Source: Fluctibacter halophilus (GTDB lineage Bacteria; Pseudomonadota; Gammaproteobacteria; Enterobacterales; Alteromonadaceae). Taken from it: a stretch of 64,000 nt of DNA. Numbering within the stretch: the first letter of the stretch is position 1; every line of letters begins with the position of its first letter. Below the pieces are notes generated by a model. That model saw nothing but the letters and a program-made list of their open reading frames with translations. It did not search any database and was not told the origin of the DNA. Below are positions 41,426 to 49,638 of this stretch, in pieces. A program made the translations under genes and the position numbers. The DNA lies in contig NZ_JAJEWP010000001.1 in assembly GCF_020687825.1 (NCBI RefSeq), forward strand, positions 1,706,998-1,770,997, written 5' to 3'.

Positions 41426-41512
41426 ATTGGAATGTCGTCTGCTTAGTCAGACAGCCTGACTCACCTTGCGCTACCTAAAGTGTCGTTGAAGTAGTCAGAC
41501 AGTCAACTTCAC

Positions 41513-41537
41513 CTTGCGCTAATCGCAGGGCCAGAGC
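41513..41537 (+). repeat. 25-base direct repeat, copy B
   Basis: Identical to 41401-41425. Confidence 0.85.
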
Positions 41538-41562
41538 GCCCTGTCGATTAGCACCCAATAAC

Positions 41563-41585
41563 AAAAAAGCGCCCTGGGGCGCTTT
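41563..41585 (-). terminator. Terminator of the phasin gene
   Basis: AAAGCGCC/GGCGCTTT stem with CTGG loop; on the minus strand it is followed by six T. It ends leftward transcription of the phasin operon before the repeat region. Confidence 0.85.
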
Positions 41586-41656
41586 GCAGTGTGGCTTTCC
41601 TAAAAGCACAAATCCGGTTCCGTCCGGTACTTCTTCTGCCTGTTGGTTCGGCGAGT

Positions 41657-42223
41657 TTACTGCGACGTTTTGTTAGTGCCAGTCGTCGACTTGCGGGTAC
41701 GCGAGGTCGTTGACGCTGGCTTTTTCGCGCTGGTGGTCGACTTACTCGAGCTGGTTTTGCTGGTCGTCGATTTGCGCGTGGTCGCTTTGGTCGTACTCGC
41801 CTTGGTCGCCGTCGATTTGGTCGTCGCCTTGGCGGTTTTAGCAGCAGTCACCTTGCTTGCAGCCGCTTTGGCCGCTTTTTCCTCGGCCGCTTTTTTCTCT
41901 GCCAGTGTGGCTACCACTTCAATCAGGGCATCAACCTTGGCAGACAAAATGTCCAGGTTTTGTTCACGGGTACTTCCGTTAAACCCTAACTTGGCTTTCA
42001 GTGCAGCAATTTTATCTTCAATCATGGCCGGTACCTTGAGTTTTTCCAGCAGGGCTGATTCAACCTTCTCGCCACGGCTGATGAGCGATTGCAGCAGCTC
42101 CAGTCCGTTCTCATACAAGGCATCGGTTTTATCCGCAGCGATATCGCGAGAGTGCTCAACGGCGCCGGCGCCTGCGCGCAGGGTTTGACGACCCATGTCT
42201 TCGATTTTCTTGGTGGATTTCAT
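41657..42223 (-). CDS. Phasin with histone-like C-terminal tail (PhaF-like)
   Basis: 188 residues in two parts. Residues 1-110 are helical and resemble polyhydroxyalkanoate granule-associated phasins (LLEKLKVPAMIEDKIAALKAKLGFN, LSAKVDALIEVVATLAEKK). From about 112 on the chain is a basic tail of Lys, Ala, Thr and Ser with repeated K-S/T-T motifs, as in PhaF of Pseudomonas, where the tail binds DNA and helps distribute granules at division. No PHA synthase lies in the window. It follows the smaller phasin gene by 81 bases, so both probably share a transcript. Confidence 0.85.
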   Translation of the reverse strand: MKSTKKIEDMGRQTLRAGAGAVEHSRDIAADKTDALYENGLELLQSLISRGEKVESALLEKLKVPAMIEDKIAALKAKLGFNGSTREQNLDILSAKVDALIEVVATLAEKKAAEEKAAKAAASKVTAAKTAKATTKSTATKASTTKATTRKSTTSKTSSSKSTTSAKKPASTTSRTRKSTTGTNKTSQ

Positions 42224-42273
42224 ACGATGCTCCTATGAATAAGAGGGGGAAACGGGCGAGTGGCCAATAGGCA

Positions 42274-42296
42274 AGCAGCGCCATGATGGCGCTGCT
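42274..42296 (-). other. Intercistronic hairpin between the two phasin genes
   Basis: AGCAGCGCC/GGCGCTGCT stem (9 bp) around ATGAT, without a T-run on either side. This is more like an mRNA-stabilising or processing hairpin than a terminator and could let the upstream phasin be made in excess. Confidence 0.6.
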
Positions 42297-42304
42297 AACA
42301 GGTC

Positions 42305-42658
42305 TTACTTGGCAGCCAGCTTAGCAACAGCGTCAGTCAACGCGTCGATTTTGGCAGACAGCTCTTCAACTTTCTCGTCGGCGCTAGGCTTGTCCAGGCC
42401 CAACTTAGCGCGTACTTCGGCAACACGCTCTTCAACGTTGGTTTTGGCTTTGATTTTGTCTTTGGCTTCAGTTTCCAGCTTTTCGCCTTTAACAACCAGC
42501 TCGTCAAACAATTTGGTCGCTTCAGCGCTCAGCTTTTCATAGCGGCCTTGTGCTTCGTCGAAGCTCTTGCCGTAGGCGCCCAGGCCTGCCAACCAGATTT
42601 TACGAGCGAAGTCTTCAGCTTCAGATACTTTACCTTTGATTTGGTCTAACTTAGTCAT
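42305..42658 (-). CDS. Phasin family protein (PhaI-like)
   Basis: 117 residues, highly helical and charged. Start MTKLDQIKGKVSEAEDFARK, then IWLAGLGAYGKSFDEAQ and a coiled coil ending DALTDAVAKLAAK. It matches the short granule-coat phasins that cover polyhydroxyalkanoate granules. GAGGATC lies just before ATG. It shares the C-terminal heptad pattern (LSAKIDALTDAVAKLA) with the PhaF-like neighbour (LSAKVDALIEVVATLA), suggesting duplication or hetero-oligomer formation. Confidence 0.88.
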   Translation of the reverse strand: MTKLDQIKGKVSEAEDFARKIWLAGLGAYGKSFDEAQGRYEKLSAEATKLFDELVVKGEKLETEAKDKIKAKTNVEERVAEVRAKLGLDKPSADEKVEELSAKIDALTDAVAKLAAK

Positions 42659-42769
42659 GATGTGATCCTCATTTGGTGATTGATGACTAGGTTAGTGATG
42701 TAAATTAGAAACCGCATACTAAAACGGCATTTTTTTGAAAAGAATTTTTAACCATTTGAAATCAATAGA

Positions 42770-42797
42770 AAAATAAAAGGCGGCCTGAATGCCGCCT
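42770..42797 (-). terminator. fadR terminator
   Basis: GGCGGC/GCCGCC stem with CTGAAT loop, followed on the minus strand by TTTTATTTTT. It lies 24 bases after the fadR stop. The sequence from here to the phasin start at 42658 is AT-rich and probably holds the phasin promoter. Confidence 0.85.
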
Positions 42798-42820
42798 GAG
42801 GGTATGTTTGCGCACTGCGC

Positions 42821-43531
42821 TTAATCTACCAGGTCCTTGGGCATGTCACCGCGAATATCATTCCACACTTCGCCACTCTCGATACCGTAGGCACGGATGA
42901 CTTTCGGCACCTGTTCGAAATTGCCGTCTTTGGCCAGGTTAATCAACGCCTGGTAATACTTGCGGGCAATGTCACGGGCACGTTGATTGGAGAAGTAGTA
43001 GCCACCGATGCGTGAGTACAAACCACGGAATCCGTTCATCATCAGCACGAACACTTTGTTGCCTGAAGCCATCGCCAGGTCATGGGTCACCCGATAATCA
43101 TATTCGGCAAACGCCTTACCGTCTTCAGGAATGTCTTCATGGTCCTTGAGAATGTCGATAACCGCTTCAGGGTTGTAGCGCACCGCCGCGCGGATAAACA
43201 CTGCGCTGACGTTGGTACGAGCGGCCAACAAGTGGTCGACCAACTCGGAAATGCCTTCCTGGTCGAGACGGGCCAGCGTTTCCAGGATGTTCAAGCCGGA
43301 GGTTTCCCAGAAATTATTCACTTTGGTCGGTTTGCCATGCTGGATTGTCAGCCAACCGTCGCGGGCAAGTCGTTGTAACACTTCACGCAGAGTGGTACGG
43401 GTGACGCCAATCAGTTCGGACAGCTCCCGTTCTGCGGGCAATATGGTGCCAGGAGGAAAACGTCCGCTCCAGATCGATTCGACAATGTACTCCTCAGCGA
43501 AACCTGCTGGACTCTGGGCCTTGTATATCAT
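42821..43531 (-). CDS. fadR: Fatty acid metabolism regulator FadR
   Basis: 236 residues from the ATG at 43531; the ORF extends to 43606 but the inner start gives [20 protein letters not shown], nearly the E. coli N-terminus. The GntR winged helix ([20 protein letters not shown], then [18 protein letters not shown]) is nearly identical to the E. coli protein. The C-terminal acyl-CoA-binding domain is more divergent, as in Vibrio and Shewanella. FadR represses fad genes and activates unsaturated fatty acid synthesis. Divergent from nhaB, as in many gammaproteobacteria. Confidence 0.97.
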   Translation of the reverse strand: MIYKAQSPAGFAEEYIVESIWSGRFPPGTILPAERELSELIGVTRTTLREVLQRLARDGWLTIQHGKPTKVNNFWETSGLNILETLARLDQEGISELVDHLLAARTNVSAVFIRAAVRYNPEAVIDILKDHEDIPEDGKAFAEYDYRVTHDLAMASGNKVFVLMMNGFRGLYSRIGGYYFSNQRARDIARKYYQALINLAKDGNFEQVPKVIRAYGIESGEVWNDIRGDMPKDLVD

Positions 43532-43571
43532 GCAACCGCTCACTCTCAACGTTGTTGTTATTATTTGCAGT

Positions 43572-43588
43572 AACTGATTGTACCAGAT
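43572..43588. promoter_or_regulatory. Candidate FadR box upstream of fadR
   Basis: AACTGATTGTACCAGAT agrees with the FadR consensus AACTGGTCNGACCAGTT at 12 of 16 defined positions. It lies about 41 bases upstream of fadR, between fadR and nhaB, and suggests autoregulation or control of nhaB. Confidence 0.6.
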
Positions 43589-43784
43589 GATATTTGTCGG
43601 GAACAACGAAACTTTAACAACTTGTAAACTGGTTAAAATGGCTTAGCCTTACAACAAGGGCTTGCCTTGCGCCCGATATATCATCAATTAGTCGCTAAGC
43701 GGCAGATTTACCTTGCTTTTTCAGCGGGTTATTCGTAAAACAACGCTACCTAAATCAAGTAATGACTGACAAGGACACACGCCG

Positions 43785-45365
43785 ATGCAGCTCTCAATGA
43801 CGCAGGCCATCTATAAAAACTTTCTTGGTCACGCTCCGGAATGGTACAAAAACGTCATCGTTGCCTTTCTGTTGATCAATCCGCTGATCTTCATGATCAA
43901 CCCGTATGTGTCGGGCTGGCTACTGGTGCTGGAGTTCATTTTCACCCTGGCCATGGCGCTGAAGTGTTATCCGCTGCAGCCAGGTGGTCTGTTATTGATT
44001 CAGGCTCTGATCATAGGCATGACCAGCCCTGAACACATGTACCATGAAATCAAAACCAACATCAGTGTGGTATTACTGCTGGTGTTCATGGTGGCGGGTA
44101 TCTACTTCATGAAGGAGTTGTTGCTGTATCTGTTCACCAAATTGCTGATCAGCGTGCGCAACAAACGGGCCTTGTCCTTGTCCTTCATTGCCGCGTCAGC
44201 CTTTCTGTCAGCCTTCCTCGACGCACTGACCGTGATTGCCGTCATCATCGCCGTGGGTATGGGCTTCTACAGCATTTACCACAAAGTGGCCTCCGGCAAA
44301 GACTTTCACCATGAACACGATCATTCCAGTGATGACGATGTTGAACAGCCTTCCCGTGATGATCTCGACAATTTTCGCGCCTTTCTGCGTAACCTGATGA
44401 TGCACAGTGCCATTGGTACGGCGCTGGGCGGCGTAATGACCATGGTGGGTGAACCGCAAAACCTGATCATCGCCGAAAAGGCGTCATGGGACTTTGTTGA
44501 ATTCTTTATGCGCATGTCCCCTATCACCATTCCGGTGTTTTTCGCCGGACTGCTGACCGCATACGTGGTAGAGAGATTCCGCTGGTTCAGCTACGGTGCA
44601 GAATTACCCCACGTGGTACGTGACATTCTGGTCGACTACGCCACCCACATGGATAAGGCGCGCAGTAAACGTGACAACGCCCGCTTGTTGTTCCAGGCCC
44701 TGATCGGTGTCTGGCTGGTGATTGGCCTGGCGTTTCACATGGCCGAAGTCGGTCTGATCGGATTGTCGGTTATCGTCCTTGCCACCAGTACCAGCGGGGT
44801 TATCGAAGAACATGCACTGGGCAAAGCGTTTGAGGAAGCCCTGCCCTTCACATCGCTGCTGTGCGTCTTTTTCGGCGTTGTGGCCGTGATCATCGACCAG
44901 GGGCTGTTCCAGCCGGTGATCCATTGGGTACTGAGCTTTGAAGGCAAAACCCAGCTGGTGATGTTCTATCTGGCCAACGGCCTATTGTCGATGGTCAGCG
45001 ACAACGTTTTTGTCGGCTCGGTGTACATTACCGAAGTCTACGATGCCCTTAAACAGGGCGACATTACCCGCGATCAATTTGATCTGCTGGCCGTTGCCAT
45101 CAATACCGGTACCAACCTGCCCAGTGTGGCCACACCGAACGGTCAGGCAGCCTTCCTGTTCCTGCTCACATCAGCCATTGCGCCACTGCTACGCCTGTCC
45201 TACGGCACCATGGTGTACATGGCGTTGCCATTCACCGTGGTTTTAACCCTGGTCGGCCTGGCAGCAACCTATTACGGCTTGCACGACCTGACCGATGTGC
45301 TGTACAACCTGCACTTGATTGAGCACCACAGTGCAGCTGCGGCTGCCGAAGCGGCTGCCCATTAA
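43785..45365 (+). CDS. nhaB: Na+/H+ antiporter NhaB
   Basis: 526 residues, the family length. An electrogenic inner-membrane antiporter exporting Na+ (or Li+) for H+. About eleven or twelve hydrophobic segments; the conserved [20 protein letters not shown] and [12 protein letters not shown]-like stretch (here [20 protein letters not shown]) are clear NhaB hallmarks, and [14 protein letters not shown] follows. A charged, His-rich cytoplasmic loop ([11 protein letters not shown]) sits near residue 170. The fadR-nhaB-dsbB order is typical of related bacteria. Confidence 0.96.
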   Translation: MQLSMTQAIYKNFLGHAPEWYKNVIVAFLLINPLIFMINPYVSGWLLVLEFIFTLAMALKCYPLQPGGLLLIQALIIGMTSPEHMYHEIKTNISVVLLLVFMVAGIYFMKELLLYLFTKLLISVRNKRALSLSFIAASAFLSAFLDALTVIAVIIAVGMGFYSIYHKVASGKDFHHEHDHSSDDDVEQPSRDDLDNFRAFLRNLMMHSAIGTALGGVMTMVGEPQNLIIAEKASWDFVEFFMRMSPITIPVFFAGLLTAYVVERFRWFSYGAELPHVVRDILVDYATHMDKARSKRDNARLLFQALIGVWLVIGLAFHMAEVGLIGLSVIVLATSTSGVIEEHALGKAFEEALPFTSLLCVFFGVVAVIIDQGLFQPVIHWVLSFEGKTQLVMFYLANGLLSMVSDNVFVGSVYITEVYDALKQGDITRDQFDLLAVAINTGTNLPSVATPNGQAAFLFLLTSAIAPLLRLSYGTMVYMALPFTVVLTLVGLAATYYGLHDLTDVLYNLHLIEHHSAAAAAEAAAH

Positions 45366-45372
45366 TCGCTGA

Positions 45373-45391
45373 CGCCGCCCCCGGGGCGGCG
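45373..45391 (+). other. GC-rich hairpin between nhaB and dsbB
   Basis: CGCCGCCCC/GGGGCGGCG arms almost touch and could form a 7-8 bp stem with a small loop; no T-run follows. It may stabilise the nhaB end or reduce read-through into dsbB, whose AAGGA site begins 14 bases later. Confidence 0.55.
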
Positions 45392-45416
45392 CGTTGTAAC
45401 GAAAAGGAACAAAACG

Positions 45417-45941
45417 ATGTTTGGACTCGACCGCCTTGGTGCCCTCGCCGATAGTAAGCACGCCTGGGGCTGGCTGTTTTTTTCTGCGCTGGGCCTGGAG
45501 CTGACCGCCCTGTACTTCCAATATGGCATGGGCCTAGAGCCCTGTATCATGTGCATTTACCAACGGACTGCGGTATTTGGCGTCATGCTGGCCGGACTGG
45601 TACCGTGGTTAGCAAACAACTTCATCACCCGCGTCGTGGGTTTCGTCACCTGGGGCGTTTCCGCCATCTGGGGACTGTTGATTGCCATCGAACACGTGGA
45701 CATTCAAACCGCCACCAACCCATTCTTTGCTTCGTGTGAGATCGTGCCTAATTTCCCGGCCTTCATGCCATTGCACGAATGGGTGCCACAAATGTTTGCC
45801 GCCACCGGCGATTGCGGCGACATTGACTGGCAATTCCTGACCTTGAGCATGCCCCAGTGGATGATTGTGATTTTTGCCATCTATTCGGCATTGTTTGGCG
45901 GCGTTTTGCTGTCACGGCTATTGGTGCGCAAAGCCCTGTAA
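45417..45941 (+). CDS. dsbB: Disulfide bond formation protein DsbB
   Basis: 174 residues, four membrane spans. DsbB reoxidises DsbA and passes electrons to quinones. The first cysteine pair Cys43-Cys46 (EPCIMCIYQR) and the second pair Cys107 and Cys133 (FFASCEIVP, GDCGDIDWQF) are all present. AAAAGGAAC before ATG gives the binding site. It follows nhaB by 51 bases and is closed by a strong terminator. Confidence 0.96.
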   Translation: MFGLDRLGALADSKHAWGWLFFSALGLELTALYFQYGMGLEPCIMCIYQRTAVFGVMLAGLVPWLANNFITRVVGFVTWGVSAIWGLLIAIEHVDIQTATNPFFASCEIVPNFPAFMPLHEWVPQMFAATGDCGDIDWQFLTLSMPQWMIVIFAIYSALFGGVLLSRLLVRKAL

Positions 45942-45960
45942 TCCGAATACTACACCCATG

Positions 45961-45991
45961 AAAAAGCCCGCAATTGATAGCGGGCTTTTTT
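45961..45991 (+). terminator. Terminator after dsbB
   Basis: AAAAAGCCCGC/GCGGGCTTTTTT stem with 8-base loop and six T. It can also work leftward for ycgN because the other arm begins with five A. Confidence 0.9.
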
Positions 45992-46015
45992 ATGCTGCTC
46001 GGTCACTTATACGGA

Positions 46016-46510
46016 CTATTCGATGTCTTCCAGGGGCCATAAGGCGATATAGTCCTCGAAATGTTCGAGGTCAACCTGCGCCTCACTGACGGTCTTGCCA
46101 CGCACCGACATGCCGGCTTTGTGCATGGCCGATTTCTTGCCCTTGTTCAACAGTGGATGCCATGACGGTAACCCCCTGCCCTCGTGCAAGCGCCGATAGC
46201 TGCAACTGGGCGGCATAAAGAAAATGTCTTTCAGGTTGTCCTTGGTCAGGGTGACACAATCTGGTACCAACGCTGAACGCTCAGCGTAGCGTGTGCAACT
46301 GCACTTTTTGGTGTCCAGCAGGGCACAGACAATGTTGGTGTAGTGGATCTGTTCGCCCTCTGTAATGTGATCGGTGGGGGCCAGTTCATCGGCTCCTTCA
46401 TCATCAATAAACTTGTGCAAACAACACTTGGCACAACCGTCACAGATGGCTTCCCATTCCTGGGTGGTCATCTGTTCGAGGGTTTTATGTTCCCAGAATC
46501 GCTCGGTCAT
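46016..46510 (-). CDS. ycgN: UPF0260/YkgJ-type cysteine-cluster protein YcgN
   Basis: 164 residues. The N-terminal ICDGCAKCCLHKF (Cys23, 26, 29, 30) with further cysteines (VCALLD, CSCTRY, PDCVTL, PSCSYRRLHEG) is the metal- or Fe-S-binding signature of the CxxCxxCC family, and the length and ending fit YcgN. Function not established. Overlaps ycgM by 4 bases (ATGA) at the end of a five-gene leftward cluster. Confidence 0.93.
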   Translation of the reverse strand: MTERFWEHKTLEQMTTQEWEAICDGCAKCCLHKFIDDEGADELAPTDHITEGEQIHYTNIVCALLDTKKCSCTRYAERSALVPDCVTLTKDNLKDIFFMPPSCSYRRLHEGRGLPSWHPLLNKGKKSAMHKAGMSVRGKTVSEAQVDLEHFEDYIALWPLEDIE

Positions 46511-47187
46511 CTCCGGCCCTCCTGTGTAGTGACGTGGGTATCGATGTGGAAGTGCCCCTCCAGGGTCAGGCGCAGTGCGTCACCGTCCTGCAACGGACCC
46601 ACGCCTTTGGGGGTGCCCGTCATTACCACATCGCCGGGTAACAGCGTAAACTGCTGACTGATATCACTGAGCAGATGGGGCATGTCAAACAGCATTAGCC
46701 GGCTGTCGCCCTGTTGTCGCACACTGCCATTGACCTGCAATGAAAACCCCAGCCCCTGCTGCCAGTCACACTGCGCTATGGGAACGAAAAAGCTGAGCGG
46801 GCAGGCACCATCGAAGGCTTTGGCGCGCTCCCAGGGTAACTGTTTTTCTTTCAGTTGCTGCTGCACACTGCGCAGGGTCAGATCAAGACCCAGCCCAATC
46901 CCCCACACTGCCGCCATGGCCTCTTCAGGCCGGGCATTGCACAAGGGTTTTGCGATCAGCAATGCCAATTCCAACTCGTTGTGACAGGGCCCGTGACCGA
47001 CTGGAACACTGAAAGGCTGCTGCACTGCTACGGCACTGGTAGCAGGCTTCATAAACAGCACCGGCTGGTCGGGCGTCGCGTTGTTTAGCTCGGCAATGTG
47101 ATCCGCGTAATTACGCCCCACACAGACGATTTTGCCCACTGGCAATGGCAGCGGCTGCCCCTGACTATCGCGGTGTTGATACATCAT
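46507..47187 (-). CDS. ycgM: Fumarylacetoacetate hydrolase-family protein YcgM
   Basis: 226 residues from the ATG at 47187, which overlaps the transglycosylase stop (ATGA). FAH-fold core: KIVCVGRNYADHIAEL, LFMKPATSAV, HNELELALLI with the metal-ligand glutamates, LGLDLTLRSVQ with the Asp ligand, and GDVVMTGTPKGVG near the end. Known relatives hydrolyse acylpyruvates or decarboxylate oxaloacetate. In E. coli ycgM is likewise next to ycgN and ycgL. Confidence 0.92.
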   Translation of the reverse strand: MMYQHRDSQGQPLPLPVGKIVCVGRNYADHIAELNNATPDQPVLFMKPATSAVAVQQPFSVPVGHGPCHNELELALLIAKPLCNARPEEAMAAVWGIGLGLDLTLRSVQQQLKEKQLPWERAKAFDGACPLSFFVPIAQCDWQQGLGFSLQVNGSVRQQGDSRLMLFDMPHLLSDISQQFTLLPGDVVMTGTPKGVGPLQDGDALRLTLEGHFHIDTHVTTQEGRR

Positions 47188-48164
47188 GCACCCTGCCGGA
47201 TCTTTTCGGCCAGGTAACTCACCGAAACCCCGAAGTACTGGGAACGATTCCACTTCATCAGGGTATGAAAATTGTTGTACACCAGATAAATCCGCCCCTC
47301 AGGGCCATCAGGCATGATCAGCGACGCTTTCAGTTCCACCGCCGGTAATGGCGCACCGTTGTAGCGTGTCACACCAATGGCCTGCCAATCCGTCAGTGGT
47401 TTCATCTTGTCCTGGTTTAATCCAGCCAGCGATGCATCAAAGTCTTCAGGGACTTTCACCTGACGTCCCCAGGTGTAGTCCTCGTTCCAGCCTTCAGAAG
47501 CGAGGTAGTTGGCGATGGACGCAAACACATCGGCCGGTGTCGACCATATGTCCTTTCTGCCATCCTGATCGTAATCGACCGCATAATGCATAAACGAGGT
47601 CGGCATGAACTGGGTCTGGCCCATGGCCCCTGCCCAGGAACCTGTCATGTCATCGACAGAGCGATGCCCTTCATCAACAATGCGCAGGGCCGCCAGCCAT
47701 TGCTGTTTGAAAAAAGCCTCCCGGCGACCATCAAATGCCAGGGTTGCCAGGGATGAAAACAACGGAAAGTTGCCCTGAATTTTGCCAAAGTTACTCTCGT
47801 TGCCCCACAGCGCCACAATAAACCGTGGCTGGACGCCATACGCTTTGCCAATCGTGGTCAGTAGCTCCCGGTGTTGTTGCCACTGCTGTCGGGCCGCATT
47901 AACCTTCCAATCCGGTACCCGGGTTTTCAGGTAGCGATCCAGGGTCAGTCGGGTTTCCGGTTGGTTTTTGTCCGCTTTCACCGCCCGATGAATGTAATGA
48001 ATGTCCACCAGCACGGCGTCGATTGTTGCGGGTGAAATCCCCTGTTCTATTGCCGTTTGGGTGAGCTGGTTCACGTAGCTGTCAAACCCTTCAGGGTCTG
48101 GTTGTTGGGCGATACTGTGCACAGAAGCGCCCAACAATACCATGGCCAGCAGCAGCGCCCTCAC
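47184..48164 (-). CDS. Lytic murein transglycosylase, MltB family
   Basis: 326 residues with signal peptide MRALLLAMVLLGASVHSIAQ and no lipobox, so periplasmic rather than lipid-anchored. The lysozyme-like fold includes ALWGNESNFG with catalytic Glu123 and WAGAMGQTQFMPTSF, both typical of MltB. It cleaves the glycan strand of peptidoglycan to give 1,6-anhydro ends. It overlaps both ycgL (upstream) and ycgM (downstream) by 4 bases, showing tight coupling. Confidence 0.93.
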   Translation of the reverse strand: MRALLLAMVLLGASVHSIAQQPDPEGFDSYVNQLTQTAIEQGISPATIDAVLVDIHYIHRAVKADKNQPETRLTLDRYLKTRVPDWKVNAARQQWQQHRELLTTIGKAYGVQPRFIVALWGNESNFGKIQGNFPLFSSLATLAFDGRREAFFKQQWLAALRIVDEGHRSVDDMTGSWAGAMGQTQFMPTSFMHYAVDYDQDGRKDIWSTPADVFASIANYLASEGWNEDYTWGRQVKVPEDFDASLAGLNQDKMKPLTDWQAIGVTRYNGAPLPAVELKASLIMPDGPEGRIYLVYNNFHTLMKWNRSQYFGVSVSYLAEKIRQGA

Positions 48165-48442
48165 GATTGCTCTCCGCTGTTTTGCGCCCTGAAGGCCTTG
48201 AGCAGATTTTCCTTCGGTGGCGGAAGTTGCAGGTAGTAACCCGGTGACACCAGCGCTTCGCGTAATTTCTGCTTGTCCACCTGGGCAAGTTTTTCCCGTT
48301 TATCCAGCGGAATAAGCATGACAAAACGGGGCGTACCAAAAGTCTCCATCAGTGCTTTGGGCACGGCTGAAAAATCGTCGCGCTTGGGCACGTACAAATA
48401 GGTTTCGTCTTTTTTCGGACTGCTGTAAACCGCAACCAACAT
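48161..48442 (-). CDS. ycgL: YcgL domain protein
   Basis: 93 residues: MLVAVYSSPKKDETYLYVPK, then LMETFGTPRFVMLIPL and SPGYYLQLPPPKENLL, which is the YcgL signature. The family has a small solved fold but no settled function; it is nearly always found next to minC or rnd in gammaproteobacteria. Begins two bases after the rnd stop and overlaps the transglycosylase gene by 4. Confidence 0.95.
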   Translation of the reverse strand: MLVAVYSSPKKDETYLYVPKRDDFSAVPKALMETFGTPRFVMLIPLDKREKLAQVDKQKLREALVSPGYYLQLPPPKENLLKAFRAQNSGEQS

Positions 48443-48444
48443 GA

Positions 48445-49599
48445 TCAGTGTTTTCCTCTCAATACATTGCCTAAAATGTCGTTCAGACCGTCCTCCAACA
48501 GCGGCTTGCGCCAGCTATTGAGTAGGTCCGGTGTCAGTCCCATCATGCGGGTTTCATCCTGGTCGAACCAACACCATTTCAATAACTGGCCAATCTGCTT
48601 TTTAGAACCCATGACTTCGACCGGTACCTGATGCTGCTCGGCCACACGTAAACACACCTGACGAATATCGCCGGCAATGCGCTTGTAGCCCGGGTATTCA
48701 ACTAACCGCTCGACCGGCGGCGGAAACTGCTCCGGGGGCGTATTGCGGCATTCATCGACCAGCGCCAGCAACGTGTCGCCGTGCTTGCGGATCTCCTGTG
48801 GTGTGATCCCCGAAATTGCCGCTAAACCGCCTTTGTTGGTGGGCAGACGCCGCGCGATCTCGACCAGATTGTGTTCGCGGATGACGAAATTGAGTGCCAT
48901 ATCCCGTTGCCGGGCGACATTCAATCGCCACTTTGCAAGGTGCTGCAATGCAAACAGATTGCGCCCCCGCAATTGCCAGTTGTTCTTGATCCCCAGATAC
49001 GCCAGTTCAGGGGGCATGGCGGTGCGTTTTTTGTCGCACAGGTGAGCCATTTCGGCAAACACCCAATCCAACTTACCGGCGGCGGTCACCCGCGCTTTCA
49101 GTTCAGGGTATAACTGGTACAGATACCACACGTCATAGGCGGCATAATCACACTGTTGTTCGGACAGTGGACGGGCCAACCAATCAGTACGGGACTCGCC
49201 TTTATCGACCTGAATGCCGAGCATCGCTTCGACCAGATTGGCATATCCCAACGTCGCTCCCATGCCTGCCAGGCAGGCGGCAAACTGGGTATCGAAGATG
49301 GGTGCGGGGGTCACGCCCAACGCATGCCAGAAGGTCTCAAGATCCTCGGAACAGGAGTGCAGCACCTTGACCACCGTGGGATCGACGAGCAATGCAACCA
49401 ATGGCTCAAAATCGTCGATATCCAGCGGATCGACCAGTACCAGCTGTTCACCGTCATACAGTTGAATGAGACCCAACTGGGGGTACAGGGTTCGCGTGCG
49501 GACAAACTCGGTGTCCACAGCAATTGCGTCTTTGTGACTGGCCTTTTGACAATAGTCGGCAAGCGCCGCATTGGAACGAATGAAGGTATATTGCATCAT
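48445..49599 (-). CDS. rnd: Ribonuclease D
   Basis: 384 residues from the ATG at 49599 (a second ATG follows at once). RNase D trims tRNA and other small RNA 3' ends. DEDD motifs: AVDTEF (Asp29, Glu31), then HSCSEDLETF and CDYAAYDVWYLYQLY. HRDC domains follow (about 210-380). There is no Shine-Dalgarno; the leader is a GC hairpin, a run of T and four bases before ATG. The gene heads a tight cluster rnd-ycgL-transglycosylase-ycgM-ycgN. Confidence 0.95.
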   Translation of the reverse strand: MMQYTFIRSNAALADYCQKASHKDAIAVDTEFVRTRTLYPQLGLIQLYDGEQLVLVDPLDIDDFEPLVALLVDPTVVKVLHSCSEDLETFWHALGVTPAPIFDTQFAACLAGMGATLGYANLVEAMLGIQVDKGESRTDWLARPLSEQQCDYAAYDVWYLYQLYPELKARVTAAGKLDWVFAEMAHLCDKKRTAMPPELAYLGIKNNWQLRGRNLFALQHLAKWRLNVARQRDMALNFVIREHNLVEIARRLPTNKGGLAAISGITPQEIRKHGDTLLALVDECRNTPPEQFPPPVERLVEYPGYKRIAGDIRQVCLRVAEQHQVPVEVMGSKKQIGQLLKWCWFDQDETRMMGLTPDLLNSWRKPLLEDGLNDILGNVLRGKH

Positions 49600-49603
49600 G
49601 AAT

Positions 49604-49627
49604 AAAAAAGCCGGCAATTGCCGGCTT
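49604..49627 (-). terminator. fadD terminator forming the rnd leader
   Basis: Palindrome AAGCCGGCAATTGCCGGCTT with an 8-bp GC-rich stem, followed on the minus strand by TTTTTTATTC and the rnd ATG. It starts 12 bases after the fadD stop. The end of fadD and the ribosome binding region of rnd are one element. Confidence 0.85.
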
Positions 49628-49638
49628 GAGTCCTGTGG

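Larger units (their letters stand above)
40627..41562. repeat. Repeat-rich gene-free region with REP-like palindromes
   Basis: About 0.94 kb holds no credible gene; short frames here are built on repeats. Three copies of a 27-base palindromic unit occur: 40730-40756, 40813-40839 (inverted) and 40907-40933, the last with the core CCCGGCGAAGGCCGGGA. Copies one and three share 11 more identical bases on their left (CTACGAAGAAT). Other exact or near-exact repeats are listed separately. The region separates the DUF5694 gene from the phasin genes. Confidence 0.85.

Noticed and set aside
40896-41537. Possible CRISPR array
   Set aside because: Repeats differ in length, orientation and spacing, and no cas genes are present.
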